Assembly (NCBI GenBank): GCA_019009955.1
Contig: CM032233.1
Coordinates: 81,537,001 to 81,601,000 of the forward strand
Length of the DNA stretch: 64,000 nt
Reading direction: 5' to 3'
Origin: Riptortus pedestris
Taxonomy: Eukaryota; Arthropoda; Insecta; Hemiptera; Alydidae
Below, piece after piece: positions 21,851 through 34,742 of this stretch. Positions within the stretch are counted from its first letter, which is position 1. Each line of letters begins with the position of its first letter. The position numbers and the translations under genes were made by a program. The notes below the pieces were generated by a model. It had not been told where the DNA came from. It ran no database searches and was given only the letters and a program-made list of their open reading frames with translations.

Positions 21851-24415
21851 CGTTAATTTATATATAGCACTGCTCTTTTATTACAATTTAAAGGACTCAA
21901 ATATGTAATCAAAACTCCAGTAAGAAAATAAGTCTAGTTTTTCTGTTGTATCACCAAAAAATTCAAATTGAAAATGGAAAACTGGTCAGCTAAATGGTTT
22001 GGAGGGACAAACGAAAGCTTCTCACAAGAGCAAATATTGAATGACCTCCGAATCCACCAGAGTCCTCTCTGGTTTATTTCCCGAGGAAAAAATCCGATGA
22101 CTCATTGTAGTGTTTGCTTTCGGTATGTTTCAGATTCAATCATACGGTCAGGTACATTTCATTTTAGTTCTTCCGTTAATTGATTACTTTTTAAATGGAA
22201 TTTCATTGGACAAATGCTCTTTTCCCGGTATGCTCGTCGACATAAGTCCTGTTAGTTCCATGAATTAATTAAAATTGATTGATTATTCAATGCAAATGCA
22301 CTCGCAGGTCCGTTTCACTCAAAAAGTGGGTAATTTCATTCAAGAGCATTGGCACACTAAATAAAAGTAAAATTTCATTCAAAATGTTATGAAAAGTAAA
22401 TTTGGCTCTTTTTTGGTACAGCTACTTGTTACTTCAGAATATGATAACATTCAGTGCCCAATTACTTCTCAACAAAGTTCAATAAAGCGAAGATTTATAT
22501 CACATTATACAATTTGAGGGAGGCTTGGCAGCCTTACTCATTAAACACTTTAGCAAATAATGAGAGGCCTACTTTCTAAGATCCCGAACCACCCAATTAG
22601 CATTGGTTGTCATTCCTCCACATCTTCATATGAATTAATCTGGATTATCCTCTCTAAACTCCAGCCTCGTATTTTCAGTAAATGTCTCAATATACCCATG
22701 TAAGAATAATGGATTTACAATCCGGAGTATATCAACCTTTTTTGTCATAAAGCATTTCAAAATTTTATTTCTTTTCTCCTTTAAGTTTTCTTGGATTTTG
22801 TATTTCTCCTCAAGAATGAAAATTCAGGACTTCTTAGTTCGATTTATTTAACTATGTGCAGCCATGGTCTTGACTCGCTTTCTTCTTCAATTGGCTGGAC
22901 CTCCGTACATCAACTCGTGTTATACTTTCCTTGGTTCCTTCCGTGAAGGAAGCAACTAAATTTAGGAAGTACTGTAACTTAAAAGGGAGGAATCCATTTT
23001 GCCTTTATATAAATCCAAATTACAATGAATGCATTAATTTATCCTTCTTCCAAAGTTTGTGATCTAAGTGTTTGTTGGGGACAGTAAGTTAGGACAGTAG
23101 AAGTATGCTATAGGCTCCTGTAGAGATGCTTCACTAAATAAAAACAAAAAAAAAATGATTATGATTTTAGAAAAATGACTTCAATATGAATAAATATTTC
23201 TAACTACCAATTCGTTTGTACATTAACTAAATAAAGAAATAGGCAGATAAAATACAATTTTTAATTTAATGAAATTATTACGGGAGTGCTACATCGTACC
23301 TCTGCACATTACCGACCTTATTACAATAAGATTTCTTTAACGCTATTATTTAATACAATATAATATGTATGTAGAAATGTGTATAATAAACTTTTTTTTC
23401 TAAATGTTGATTTCGCTGTAAAGATTACCCAAACCCAACAACTGGTAATTGCACATAATGATATCTAATACTGCCACAGCAATTGAAATTTATTGGTTTA
23501 ACGTTTATATAATGGTTTGAAAATCGATAATAAATCATTGAGTACTTTTAAGCTTCATACTTTTTTTTGGAATATTAAAAAAGGCAATTAAATAAAATGT
23601 TGTTAATGTTCGAAATTGAAAGACTTGGAAGAAATATTTTATGATAATAATTAAGTACGCCTATTGGAATTGTGGGATATATATATTGTTGGAAAAGTCG
23701 AGCTAATGTCAAATAGTTCTATAAATAACTATCTTCGAGTTGAACTTCACTGAACAATAATATCCTCTTTTCAACTCAGCAATGGTGGTCGTTGTTCTTC
23801 TCTTTAGTTTAGAAATCCCATTGGAGTTAAACAAGTTGTTTCTCAATGGCGTTTTCCCGTATTCAATAAGGCTCATGGTAAACTACTTTTTTTTTGTTCG
23901 AAGTCTTTGAACCCTTGAAGGTGAGCTTTTTCTTCTTTTTTTTTTGGTTCCAAGCAATGGTAATTTAAAGCCAAGTTGATGTATATGCCCAAGGAAATGG
24001 GATTCTAAATGAATGTTTATTGTGGGATTGAAGCTTGTTGCCGAGCCAATATAAAGCGTAGGCACTAAAGAACTGAAGAGCAAGGTTGAGAGGCTGTATT
24101 AAGGCTTACACCCCTGTCTCTATTTACCCTCAGCCGAAGGTAGAATTGATTTTTTTATCAAGACAGAAGGAAAGAGTTCCAATGGGAAGTCACCTCGAAC
24201 TCCTATTGCCTCCCCTCTCTCTCACCACTAACCTACAACCCCTCTCCGTTTTTCCTCCCATAGTCATCCTTATTCAACACACAACACTTCACGAGCTCTT
24301 GATTTTAGTGTGTTTTCTCCTTTCATAAAGACAATCCCAGCCTGTCTAGTTAGTTGGATATTCTTCAATAGAGTATTATTTCTGTATACATATATATATA
24401 TATATATATGGTGTA
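21851..24415. other. No recognised gene
   Basis: The plus-strand frame at 21,968-22,183 (71 codons, with a CSVCFRYVSDSIIR stretch) has a more protein-like composition than most, but no family was recognised and no splice sites clearly bound it. The rest is AT-rich, and 24,090-24,330 is C/T-rich. No family repeats were seen. Confidence 0.35.
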
Positions 24416-24905
24416 GTTATTCTTTTTGGAGTTTTGGTCAATGTTGGTGAAAAAATCTTAGTTTATGCCAATATTTCGAGAATATTTATTTTCTCTTCTT
24501 ACTCGACTAAAGATACATAAAAACTATTGTACATCACTGTTGTTCCTCTGTACTCCTAATGTAACCAAAGGGTACTCCTAATGTAACCAAAGGGTATTCC
24601 TAATGTAACCAAAGGGTACTCCTAATGTAACCAAAGGGTACTCCTAATGTAACCAAAGGGTACTCCTAATGTAACCAAAGGGTACTCCTAATGTAACCAA
24701 AGGGTACTCCTAATGTAACCAAAGGGTACTCCTAATGTAACCAAAGGGTACTCCTAATGCAAACAAAGGAACAGTGATGTACAATAGCTTTTAACTATCT
24801 TTAGTCTTGCCCTGAAGAAGAGAAAATAAATATTCTCGAAATATCGGCATAAACTAAGATTTTTTCACCAACATTGACCAAAACTCCAAAAAGAATAACA
24901 ATACT
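24416..24905. mobile_element. Palindromic element with an internal 22-bp minisatellite
   Basis: Left arm (about 24,416-24,549) and right arm (24,766-24,905) are inverted copies over about 130 bp. 'attctttttggagttttggtc' on the left answers 'gaccaaaactccaaaaagaat' on the right. The right arm's CCTGAAGAAGAGAAAATAAA and 'attctcgaaatatcggca' resemble termini I know from Penelope-like elements. Between the arms lie exactly ten 22-bp repeats. No coding sequence is present. Confidence 0.85.
24551..24770 (+). repeat. 22-bp minisatellite, 10 copies
   Basis: TACTCCTAATGTAACCAAAG plus GG is repeated ten times over 220 bp. Most copies are identical; a few, mainly the last, carry substitutions. There are no unique spacers, so it is not a CRISPR array. 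It sits exactly in the loop of the palindrome formed by its flanks. Confidence 0.95.
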
Positions 24906-24949
24906 ATATATAAATATAACCTGGACGTAAACATCAACACAATTTTCTA

Positions 24950-25004
<55 letters not shown>

Positions 25005-25398
25005 TCTTTAAAACTGAGGACTCGCTTCTTAAATTATTTGAAAGTGCAGGCATACTGTGTCAAAACAAAAACTTTTTTCTTCTTCAAAACATCTTATTTA
25101 TTTTCATCCCCAAAGTATTTCGACCATTTTTATGACCAATATCTATACCTATGCTAAACCAGCGTTGTCTAATTTTGTCCACTTATCACGCCAACATTTA
25201 TAAAAAAAAAACCTATTAAAACTACATCTACAACTAATACACAAAAGGTAATTGTAAATAAATGATGGAGTCTTTCAAGAGAAATGTCTTTCGGCACTAG
25301 AGTCACTCACAATCTGAGCGAGGTAGAGAGGTTGAACAGGCACCTCGAACCAGAATTCCAACCTCCCCCCTCAAAAAATAACAAAAAAAACCACTTCA

Positions 25399-25620
25399 GG
25401 GCTCGGGTTGGCCGTGCGAGTTAGGGCGTTGGTCCTAATCTCGCATGGCAGACCTAGATTGGCGGGTTCGAATCCCGCCCTGGGCAGTAGAAATTTATTT
25501 AGTGAAGGACTCATTAAATAAACTCCTTAGGCCCACTCTGGCTGGAAAAGGGTGGTAACATGTAGATAACCCGTCCCGATTAGCCTAGTAGCATAAAGTG
25601 GACGAAAAGAAAAAAAAAAT
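25399..25620 (+). mobile_element. tRNA-derived SINE (family 1), best-preserved copy
   Basis: The head is tRNA-like: A box TTGGCCGTGCGAGTTAGGG and B box GGTTCGAATCCC, spaced as in a tRNA with a long variable arm. The body follows ('tttatttagtgaaggactca', 'ggcccactctggctgg', 'ataacccgtcccgattagcc'), then 'agtggacg' and an A-rich tail. Transcription by RNA polymerase III from these boxes is expected for the class. The 3' end, not the head, is what the other copies share best. Confidence 0.92.
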
Positions 25621-25805
25621 ACTTCCTAAGTACCCTATCTGCTTATAAAGCACATGGAGTTTGACATTCGGTAAGAATTCTGCACTTGGCTGGTAACATA
25701 AAAAAGCGCAGACATTCCGGGATATAATTGTTTTCTTTAAAGTAAGATTGAAGTTATGTAATCTTACCAGGATATCAATAATGAAAATCTGTTTTAGAGT
25801 TATTG

Positions 25806-26602
25806 AAAAAAAAGCCCGTCGAGCAGGGGCTGCGTAAACTAAGCAGATTTCTCAAGCGAAGGTTTACATTAGATAAATCTACATTCTGGTAACACCACAG
25901 CAAATATTAAGTGAATAAATACAACCGGTAATGAGAAATCTTTCAGTTACAAGTTAATAATTCTAGAACGGAAAGCATCTGAATTGTAAACAAAAGGCCA
26001 GTCAACCTGAATTCTAGACCGGAAAGAAAAACCATTAATGAAATATATCTGAATATAACACATTCATTTTATCGAAAACTATTTACTAATGCTAATACTG
26101 TATTTTTTAATAAATCAGAATAATTTTAATCTCAATTACTTAAATTTTAGTAATCCAAGAACAAAAGAAGGGGTAGGGGGATCAACAGTACGTATTTGAG
26201 TATATCTAACAATGTAAAAGTTCAATGAAAACAATATTCCATATTTAACCTTTAATGAAGCTGCTGAACAGCTAATTATTAATATAGCACTACTAGGAGT
26301 GGGGGTTTACTAAAAGCGTAAAACTATAATATCCAAATATCTCGGTTAATTGTCACTATTCGCAAAATATGTATAGAACAATATTTATAGTAAATTAAAT
26401 TTGCAAAATGATTGTTTCTATACAATTTTTCTATCCGACGAATAGTAACAGGGATATTTCGAATTTTTTTAAATTCTCCACTTTAAACTCCCATTGTCCG
26501 ATTTCAGCCGTTAACGAACTTGATCTTTCTTTTTACATGAAACGACTAAATATCGAGTTTGATAACGATTAAATAATAATTGCGTCCGCTAGAGCGGTAA
26601 AA

Positions 26603-26646
<44 letters not shown>

Positions 26647-26781
26647 CATACATAAAGTTTTGAACGGACCTAATTTTCGTCATCTCCTAGGAAGGATCGA
26701 TGGATATTTGAAGAAAAATTTCGAAAATCGTGTCATGAGTACGACCTTAATAGCTGATTTCCCTTAAGATAAATCTAGTAA
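25806..26781 (-). mobile_element. HLE, long complete copy
   Basis: The inverted 3' terminus is AAAAAGCCCGTCGAGCAGG with CTAAGCAGATTTCTC. A long body includes a segment (about 25,930-26,190) also found at 45.36-45.53 kb and, inverted, at 37.15-37.38, 37.87-38.11 and 63.33-63.47 kb. The ATTGCGTCCGCTAGAGCGGT block, (TA)n and TTTTGAACGGACC follow. The degraded 5' palindrome ends AAATCTAGTAAAA. Confidence 0.78.
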
Positions 26782-28683
26782 AAGCACGCAGTTATATTAA
26801 TAAATAATTGTTTTCTATACATTCGAAGGGTTTGCTAGACTTCATAGTCAAAATTGCCTAAGCAAAGTAACTTAAACATAGACTTAATATTAGTTAGAAA
26901 AAATGTTATTGTTTAACTAAATAAAAGAGATTTAAGTTATTACTTCCACGTTGAGAAGCAAAATCAATAATTGACATAAATTATTCATGGGAGTTAAAAT
27001 ATCTGAACAACAATATTTATAAATAGGAACCAAAAGGCTAGTTGCAATCTTTGACGGATCTGAATGAATGAAAAATAATTAAAAGAATAAATGGTCAACT
27101 TTTTAATTGCATCGATTATTCCTCTACTCTCTAACTATCTATGAGACCAAATACCTATGAATATGTATTGCACATTGCTCGAAGCATTGTGTGACATTAC
27201 GATCTAGGGGACAATTATATAAATATAGAAATCGCGAAATATAAAGTTGAGGAAATGTATAAATAATGGCCATTGTATGGTATGAATACAACTGTTGTTA
27301 TGCCCCTTCTGGGACCTATTATCCAAGATTTCAGTTTGATAGTCTTCCATTAAAAGTTTTATGATTTTATGAATGCAGCTATCTTATTTACCTTATAAAA
27401 AAACGGAAATCATATTCCACCAGGCCATAAAGTTGGACATTTTTAATTCGCCCTCAAGCTGCTTAATGCCCTTTAAAAATAATTCTTCTTTATGGTGATG
27501 AGACCAGAATGAAAAGCGTTTAACCTAACAATTTTTCCCTCTACTATTCCTTGGCTTTAATACGATTAAACAGATTAACAGGAAAATAAAATTATTATTC
27601 ATTGAAGTTGTATCATTTAAATTCCTTTACACTTTTTGAGCTCTTCCTATAACTGTTTCTCCCTTAACATTATACTTACGATATAAGTTACTCAGTAATA
27701 AACAATGAAATATAATAATTATATTTTCATTTAGTTAGCAAGACTTTACATTTAAAAATAAATAAATTGTTCTTTATTAACTTAAGCGTTTTGCTACCAT
27801 CGAAAGTTGAGAGGGGTTATTTACAGGTTACCATCATTTACTAACCAGAGTGGGATTAAGGATTTTACTTAATGAGTCCGCCACTAAATAAGTTCCTATT
27901 GCCCAGGAGGGAATTGAACTCGGTACTGTAAGTTTACCACGTCAGATTAATCACTACTGTGATAAGAAGTAAAGGCGTTGTGAATTGCTCACATTAAAAA
28001 GCTAAATTATTAGTGCAAATAAGAATTTAAAGTCACTACTTAGGTGTCAGAGTATTCAGAATTCTATTCTTGATTATAGAAATTCTATCTGTAATCCTGC
28101 ATTTGAAAAAAAAACAAAAAAACGTGCTATTCTCAATTTGGGAGAACTCCCGCCTGATCACAACATTCTTGTTAATAATCAAATTTTATATATAGCAAAA
28201 TCATCGGGTACTTCTATCCAAAACAATACATGAGTGACTCCGTAGCAGGGGTTCGCCGAAAATTGATTTAAAAGAGGAAAAAAAATGAAATCAGAAATGG
28301 GAGAAGTTGGAAAGCTTTCGATTAATCTATTAAAAGAGATACTTAGTAATATAATTGATTAAAAAAAATTGGCTACTCAAAATGATTTACATTCAAAATT
28401 AGAAACTTATTTGATGAAAATTCAAAGCTAAAAAAAAACTTAAACCACCAGATGGGTATAAACAACCAGCTAGCTGGTGGAGCAGATTGATCACCTTTCA
28501 CAATGGCGAAAAAGGAACAAATAAATATTTCATGGCCTTAAAATAACAGAAAACCAAAAATATACAGTTTCTGTGAATAATATACAGTGTCTTTCAAAAA
28601 GAATGAACCGATTTCATTAAGCTATATCTTATTAGCAGACAGTAGCAAAGGACCCAAAGAAAATTATTGTTAAGGCAATTTCC
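26782..28683. other. No recognised gene apart from a SINE fragment
   Basis: This is AT-rich DNA. The only assignable item is a decayed SINE family 1 piece at 27,790-27,965. Confidence 0.45.
27790..27965 (-). mobile_element. tRNA-derived SINE (family 1), fragment
   Basis: The stretch holding 'ggttaccatcatttactaac', 'agagtgggattaaggatttt' and 'cccaggagggaattgaac' matches the inverse of the SINE body and B-box region. Both ends are degraded. Confidence 0.7.
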
Positions 28684-29194
28684 TTGAACATTAAGTCAAT
28701 ATGCTCAGCTAGTAATATTGAGGAAAATGATAGGCTAGAGTACTTCCAAGGAACGTTGGGAAGGGAAGGAGTCTATGTTTCATATGTCAAATCATTTGTG
28801 AAAGAGGAATCCATCAAGAGAGATTTTGACATGGAGAAGCTAAAAAAATTCCAAAGAAAAGTAAAAGACAATAAAGGTCTCGACAGGCTACCATATGAGT
28901 TTTACAAGAATGCACCTGGCCCTTTTCTCTAGCACCTAGTCAACCTGTTCAATATTATCTTTCAGGTTGAGGGTGTACCTCTCTCATTTACTAAAGCCAT
29001 TATATTCCCTTTGCACAAGAAAGCAAGTAGGGACAATTCCGATAACTATCGTGGAATCTCATTTATAGATTTTTCAAGCAAAGCTATTTTCAGGATTTAA
29101 CATGAAAAGATTGGAACTATGTGAATCGAGAATAAAATAATAACCGAATTTCAGGAAGACTTCAGGAAAGTTTACTCGACATTTGACAACATTT
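28684..29194 (+). pseudogene. Non-LTR retrotransposon reverse transcriptase, first part
   Basis: An 82-codon frame ending at a TAG (28,930) reads MEKLKKFQRKVKDNKG and LPYEFYKNAPGP. After the stop the same homology continues in frame pieces: VNLFNIIFQVEGVPLSFTKA, IIFPLHKKASRDNSDNYRGI and FQEDFRKVYSTFDNI. These are the N-terminal RT motifs of LINE ORF2 (the region around motifs 1 to 3). The sequence is cut at 29,194 by an HLE and resumes at 29,791. The catalytic box with the two Asp residues is not seen. Upstream endonuclease is absent, so this is a 5'-truncated dead copy. Confidence 0.85.
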
Positions 29195-29790
29195 TAGCAG
29201 ATTTCCCTTATGGGAAATCAGCTATTGAGGTTGTACTCATGACGGAATTTTCGAAATATTTCTTCAAATGTCGATTCAAAAATCGATCCTATATAGTAGA
29301 TGACGAAAATTACGTCCGTTCAAAACCGTATATATATATTTGTCTGTTACCGCTCTAGTGGTCGCAATTATTGTTTAATCGTTACCAAACTCGATATTTA
29401 GTCGTTTTATGTAAAAAGAAAGATCGAGTTCGTTAACGGCTGAAATCAGACCAGTGGGAGGGGGGGGGGGTTTAGAGGGGAGGATTTTCGAAATAAATTC
29501 GACATATCTCCGTTACTATACGTCGGATCGAATAATTTACAGAAGCAATCTAATTGAAAATTAAATTTACTATAAATATTGTTATATACATTATTTCTCT
29601 ATCTTGAATATTAACCGAGATATTTGCATTTTTATTAAATCTGGGCGCCTAACGGTCGAGAGTTACTTTCCCGCCAAAAGCTAGTTTGGCCGTTTCCTTG
29701 AATGGCTCGGCTCTCGTGAAATTTCTCTATTGTAAACCTTCACGTGAGAAATCTGCTTATTTTACGCAGCCCCTGCGTGACGGACTTTTT
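29195..29790 (+). mobile_element. HLE, complete copy inserted in a LINE
   Basis: It starts TAGCAGATTTCCCTTATGGG with the palindrome partner, and has a short TA core at about 29,329 and the GCTCTAGTGGTCGCAATT block. It ends GAAATCTGCTTATTTTACGC, AGCCCCTGCGTGACGGAC and a T-run. Host LINE sequence flanks it on both sides, so the ends are defined independently of comparison between copies. The joins fall in T-rich sequence, which fits Helentron insertion between two T residues. Confidence 0.88.
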
Positions 29791-29995
29791 AATATAGTAA
29801 CATCGTGAAACTTAAGCTAACAATCAAACGTAAAAACGTTTAGGCTTTTTTTGTTGGTCTCAAAGCAACGTTTGACTCTCCTTACAGACAATCTCTCCTA
29901 TATAAACTATCAGTTTTAGGCATAACGAGTAAAATTATAAATAATATGGAAAACCTATATAAAAATACCCAATCTGTGTGAAATACATTTGTGTG
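29791..29995 (+). pseudogene. Non-LTR reverse transcriptase, continuation after the HLE
   Basis: The frame reads YSNIVKLKL, a stop, AFFVGLKATFDSPYRQSLLY and KLSVLGITSKIINNMENLYK. This is the next RT block of the same LINE, where the family expects a 'F-D-P-R-L-K-L-G-I' pattern with catalytic Asp candidates in the 'KATFD' part. Two stops are present. The copy ends in a G/T-rich microsatellite at about 30,000. Confidence 0.8.
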
Positions 29996-29999
29996 GGGG

Positions 30000-31362
30000 T
30001 GTGTGTATGTGTGTCAGTATGTCTGTATGCGTGTGTTCTGGTGAGTAGAGTGTTATAGCGACTTACGAAAAATTCAAATTAATTTTTTTCCCAGGAATAC
30101 TTTGACGTTACACTAAATGGATCTATACAAATGAAAAACTCATATAGGAAAAAGCCGTACTTATAATCGTTTGTATATACACCAGCAATAAAGAGAAGAG
30201 GAGTTGAGTATGTATTAAATATTCAATTTTATGAATTTCCTGGAAAACCTTAAAAATAATTAAAATGTTTTCATGAACATTATTAAATCGACGTAAAGGT
30301 TGTAATTCAATATAGTTTCTTAGCTCTTTTAATAACATCGTCTTCATGAAATATTCCAAAAATATTTTACCCATTGACCACGCGAATTTTGTTCTAGCTT
30401 ATTATTTTCATTTAATGGCTTAATCTGCTTATCATTTTTTAAGAAATTATCATTATATATAATAAATATTATTCAATCATAAATAGTACTAAAGTCTTGT
30501 ATTAACATTTATTTATGAGTTAGATTTAACCAACAGATTTTAATCGAATACTAGAATGTGCTGCAGTGACGACAGGATTAAACGTATTCTGTGACAGCAA
30601 CTCGGACAATGTACAGCATATACAAATGTGGGTAAATAAATGAAGAACAAACATCCTATCAGAAAAATCCTTTCATTTCCTGGTAAAGGGTCTAGTTAAG
30701 ATGGCATATAAGTGAAATAGGGGTGAACACACAGGATAGAGGGAAACATAAAAAATTGTTACGAGCAAAAAAAGAAAAGTAAGGGCAGTAAAAAAGATAA
30801 CGCCAGTCCAATACTGAAGAGTGGGACGAAGGACTTCCCCTTTGTCTTCCCAGACGATATATAAAACTAGAAATCTTTCAATATTGTCTCAAAACATGTT
30901 TTGCTCCCTTTTGAAGATTCACATAAATCTGAGGAAATGCTAAAGAGTCACTCATTAGTTCTTGAACCAAAGATGTTGGGTATCACTACGGGAGAAACAG
31001 GATTACTGAATTGATTGATGTATAATCATTCATAATTTCATTGTTTAGGAATTTGTTCAAAAAATTGTCAATGAGAACCATTGTTTTGACCAATACCAAA
31101 AGCAAAAGACGTTAGATCAATAAGTCTAAGCTATGAACCAGAGCACTAATAAGAATAACTCCAGCCACACCCAAACGACTATTAACTGTAGTGTTGACAA
31201 TGAAGAAAATAAAAAGATACCGAAAAAATAATTTTCACAGAATAAGGTGAACAAAGATTTTAAAGAATTATTATACTGAAAAGTACCTGAATATTTTCAT
31301 AACTTACTATACCACAGATGGAAGTGTGTGTGCGTGAATGTTTCTGTATGTATGTATGTATG

Positions 31363-31367
<5 letters not shown>
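30000..31367. other. No recognised gene
   Basis: A (TG)n-like tract opens the stretch and an ATGT-type microsatellite closes it (31,345-31,368). The minus-strand frame at 30,123-30,374 is Leu/Ile-rich, AT-driven and unrecognised. Confidence 0.4.
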
Positions 31368-31417
<50 letters not shown>

Positions 31418-32730
31418 TAGCTCAGATACCCGGCTTCGCCCGGGAATTGATTTGAGGCTGAATGGTGATGGTATTTTTTTGGAAAGGCTTTACTTTGCAC
31501 AATATTTTGACATTTACCCGTCCCAGTGATTAGGGTTAATACCCGTTGTTGGCATTTGTTTCAAATAAAATTTATTTTTTATGTAAGTTTTCACTGTCCT
31601 CCAAATTGTCATATTTCCCGTTTTCTGTGCATAATGCATAGATTTAAATTATTAAGCACAAAATATTAACATATATTTGAATTAATTTTTCCCGGTGAGG
31701 TACCTGTTAGTTCCAAAGAATTGTTGAGCAAATTTCTCTAAATAACAAATTAAACAACTTTTGTTATCTGCATATTTGCCGAAACCCCAATAGGAAAGGA
31801 AATATCACTATTTTTAATTTCAGACCTCCCTTATAACCCCCACTCCTGCCCGTCCCGAAATGTTGGTATGGATTATTATAAGGAAGGTGTTAGTGCTAAT
31901 ACACATACCGAGTGTTTTATTTAGTTCGGTTGAGTCCTTTGTGCCAAATAAAATTGTTGAGTCCCGCTATCATTTTTAGCGTATAACGTCTTTATACTTC
32001 GGATACGACGATAGTGTATATGACATAAGTTTCTCTAAATAACAAAATAAACAACTTTTCTTATGTTCATATTGGCCTAAACCCCAATAGGAAACGAAAT
32101 ATCACTATTTTTATTTTCTGGCTTCCCTTATAACCCCCACTCCTGCCCGTCCCTAGAAATGTTGGTATAGCTTGTTACAATGAAAGCGTTAGTAGTAATA
32201 TATATTCCGAGTTTTATTTATTTCGGTTGGGTCTTTTGTCCCAAATAAAATTGTTCACTTCCGCTATAGGTTTTAGCGTATATTTCGTTTATAATTCAGT
32301 ATACGAAAAAAGTGTATATAACAAAAGTTACTCTAAATAACAAAATAAACAACTTTTGTTATGTTTATATTTGCCGAAAAACCAATAGGAAACGAAATAT
32401 TGCTATTTTTAATTTCTGGCTTCCCTTATAACCCCCACTCCTGTTCGTCTCAGAGGATATTAATATAGCCTAAAGTCTAAGTTGGGTTAGTAATAATATA
32501 CATACCAAGTTTCATAAAATTCGGTTCAGCCGTTTATGCGTGAAAAGGTAACAAACAAACAAACAAACAAATAAACAAACAAACAAACAAACAGACACCA
32601 AAGAAACAAAATGCTGTTATAGTGTCTATGACATGTGAAACGAAAAGTTATCGTGAAATTTCGCGAAAAAAATCAATGTACAGACAGAGGTTACAATTTT
32701 ATATATATATATAGATATATATATATTCCA
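31368..32730 (+). mobile_element. Family C element, long copy
   Basis: (TA)n is followed by ACTAGCTCAGATACCCGG, CTTCGCCCGGGAATTG and a body containing three internal sub-repeats of about 298 bp, with 'aacaactttt' starting at about 31,753, 32,050 and 32,348. The tail is 'aaaattcggttcagccgttt', (AAAC)n and 'gaaacgaaaagttatcgtga', ending 'gaggttacaattt' and (TA)n. The tail wording is common in animal repeats, from memory. No coding sequence was seen. Confidence 0.8.
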
Positions 32731-33607
32731 TAGATATTCATTTCGCTCACTGACACCATCCTGTTATTGAGATATTGAAAACGAATATCATTAGCAATAT
32801 CAATTTTAGTAGTGGTCAGAAAAAGAAAAGAAAATTCCAATGTGTGTAACACATGGCTTTCTTGGACAGCAATTAAATTAAATAAAGATAATATTTGGTC
32901 GCACTTTTAAAATTACTTCATTTCAATGTGACATATGATGTCTTGACTTCAATGCATCGGAAAAATGCCATAGAACATAATTTATAGATCTTTATTTGAT
33001 AAACAAAAATGCCAGATACATTTCTTTTGCATCTCTAATAAAAACATTGAAATTTGCAATTTATTTTTGGGTTCCTCTATACTATCTCCCCCTCGGACGA
33101 TTTCGATCAGACGGAGGCCCACTACTAGACTAGAAAAATTCTGAATTTGAAATTTCAAGGTTCTAAAGCCAGCCGTTTTTTAATGACTCCTGGTATTTAC
33201 AAGGTGAATAGAGCCAATTTCCATTTAGGAAATGTGTGTTTTTATTGCAACTACTGATAACAGTTGCTTAATGATTACGCTTGAGAAGGGGTTGCCAACA
33301 TTTCATAAATGACCTTCACTATTGAATTAAAAATGTAATTAATTTTAAACTCTCAGTATTATATTATTTCAGAGGATCGATGTGGTATTCCAGGCTCCTG
33401 TGCCAGTCATAAAGGACGGATTTATTCATAAAAAAAATTTAATTTATGTGAATGACACTCGATATTGAAGACGAATGAATCGATTGATGAAAGATAAAAC
33501 ACTAATAACTTCATTAAAGTTTTTAAAAATTCGCTGTAATGATGATAGGGCGCATATCTTGATTACAATCTAATAGGGTGCTTTTTAGTTTAGAGGGGTC
33601 AGACAAA
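32731..33607. other. No recognised gene; spacer of a large inverted repeat
   Basis: This AT-rich spacer of about 880 bp separates two oppositely oriented family C copies. No open frame of note and no family repeats were seen. Confidence 0.45.
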
Positions 33608-34742
33608 TCTATATATATAAAATTGTAACCTCTGTCTGTACATTGATTTTTTTCGCGAAATTTCACGATAACTTTTCGTTTCACATGTCATAGACACCAT
33701 AACTGCATTTTGTTTCTTTGGTGTCTGTTTGTTTGTTTGTTTGTTTATTTGTTTGTTTGTTTATTTGTTTGTTTGTTTGTTTGTTACCTTTTCACGCATA
33801 AACGGCTGAACCGAATTTTATGAAACTTGGTATGTATATTACTACTAACCCAACTTAGACTTTAGGCTATATTAATTTTCTCTGAGACGAACAGGAGTGG
33901 GGGTTATAAGGGAAGCCTGAAATTAAAAATAGTGATATTTCGTTTTCTATTGGTTTTTCGATAAATATGCACATAACAAAAGCTGTTTATTTTGTTATTT
34001 AGAGTAACTTTTGTTATATACACTTTTGTCGTATACCGAAGTTTAAATGCGTTATACGCTAAAAATTATAGCGGGAGTCAACAATATTATTGGCTAAAAA
34101 AGACTCAACCGAACTAAATAAAACTCGGTATGTGCATTAGCACTAACGCCTTCATTGTAATAAGCCATACCAACATTTCTAGGGACGGGCAGGAGTGGGA
34201 GTTATAAGGGAGGCCTGAAATTAAAAATAGTGATATTTCGTTTCCTATTGGTTTTTCCGCAAATATAAACATAACAAAAGTTGTTTATTTTGTTATTTGG
34301 AGTAACTTTTGTTATATACACTTTTGTCGTATACCTAAGTATAAATGAGTTTTACGTTAAAACTTTAGCGGGAGCCAACAATTTTATTGGGCACTAACGA
34401 ACTTAACAAAGCTTGGTATGTCAATTAGCATTAATTCTTCCATGATTATAAGTTATATTAAAATTTTTAGGTTCGAACGGGAGGGGGGTTATAAGGAACG
34501 CCTGAAATAAAAATTCACCTTATTTACATGTATAAGAGACGGGAAATATAAAAATATCGAAGACAGTGAAGTCTTATCGAACAAATATTCTGTTATTAGC
34601 AAATCCACGGCAACGACGGGTATCAATCCTAAACACTGGGACGGGTAAATGTCAAAATATTGTGCAATGTAAAGCCTGCTAAAAAGTACCATCACCATTC
34701 AGCCTCAAATGAATTCCCGGGCGAAGCCGGGTATCTGAGCTA

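Noticed and set aside
24551..24770. CRISPR array
   Set aside because: The units are contiguous 22-bp repeats with no unique spacers, in eukaryotic DNA.
25399..25620. Functional tRNA gene
   Set aside because: A and B boxes are present, but the sequence continues into a SINE body shared by six copies, and the acceptor stem is not formed.
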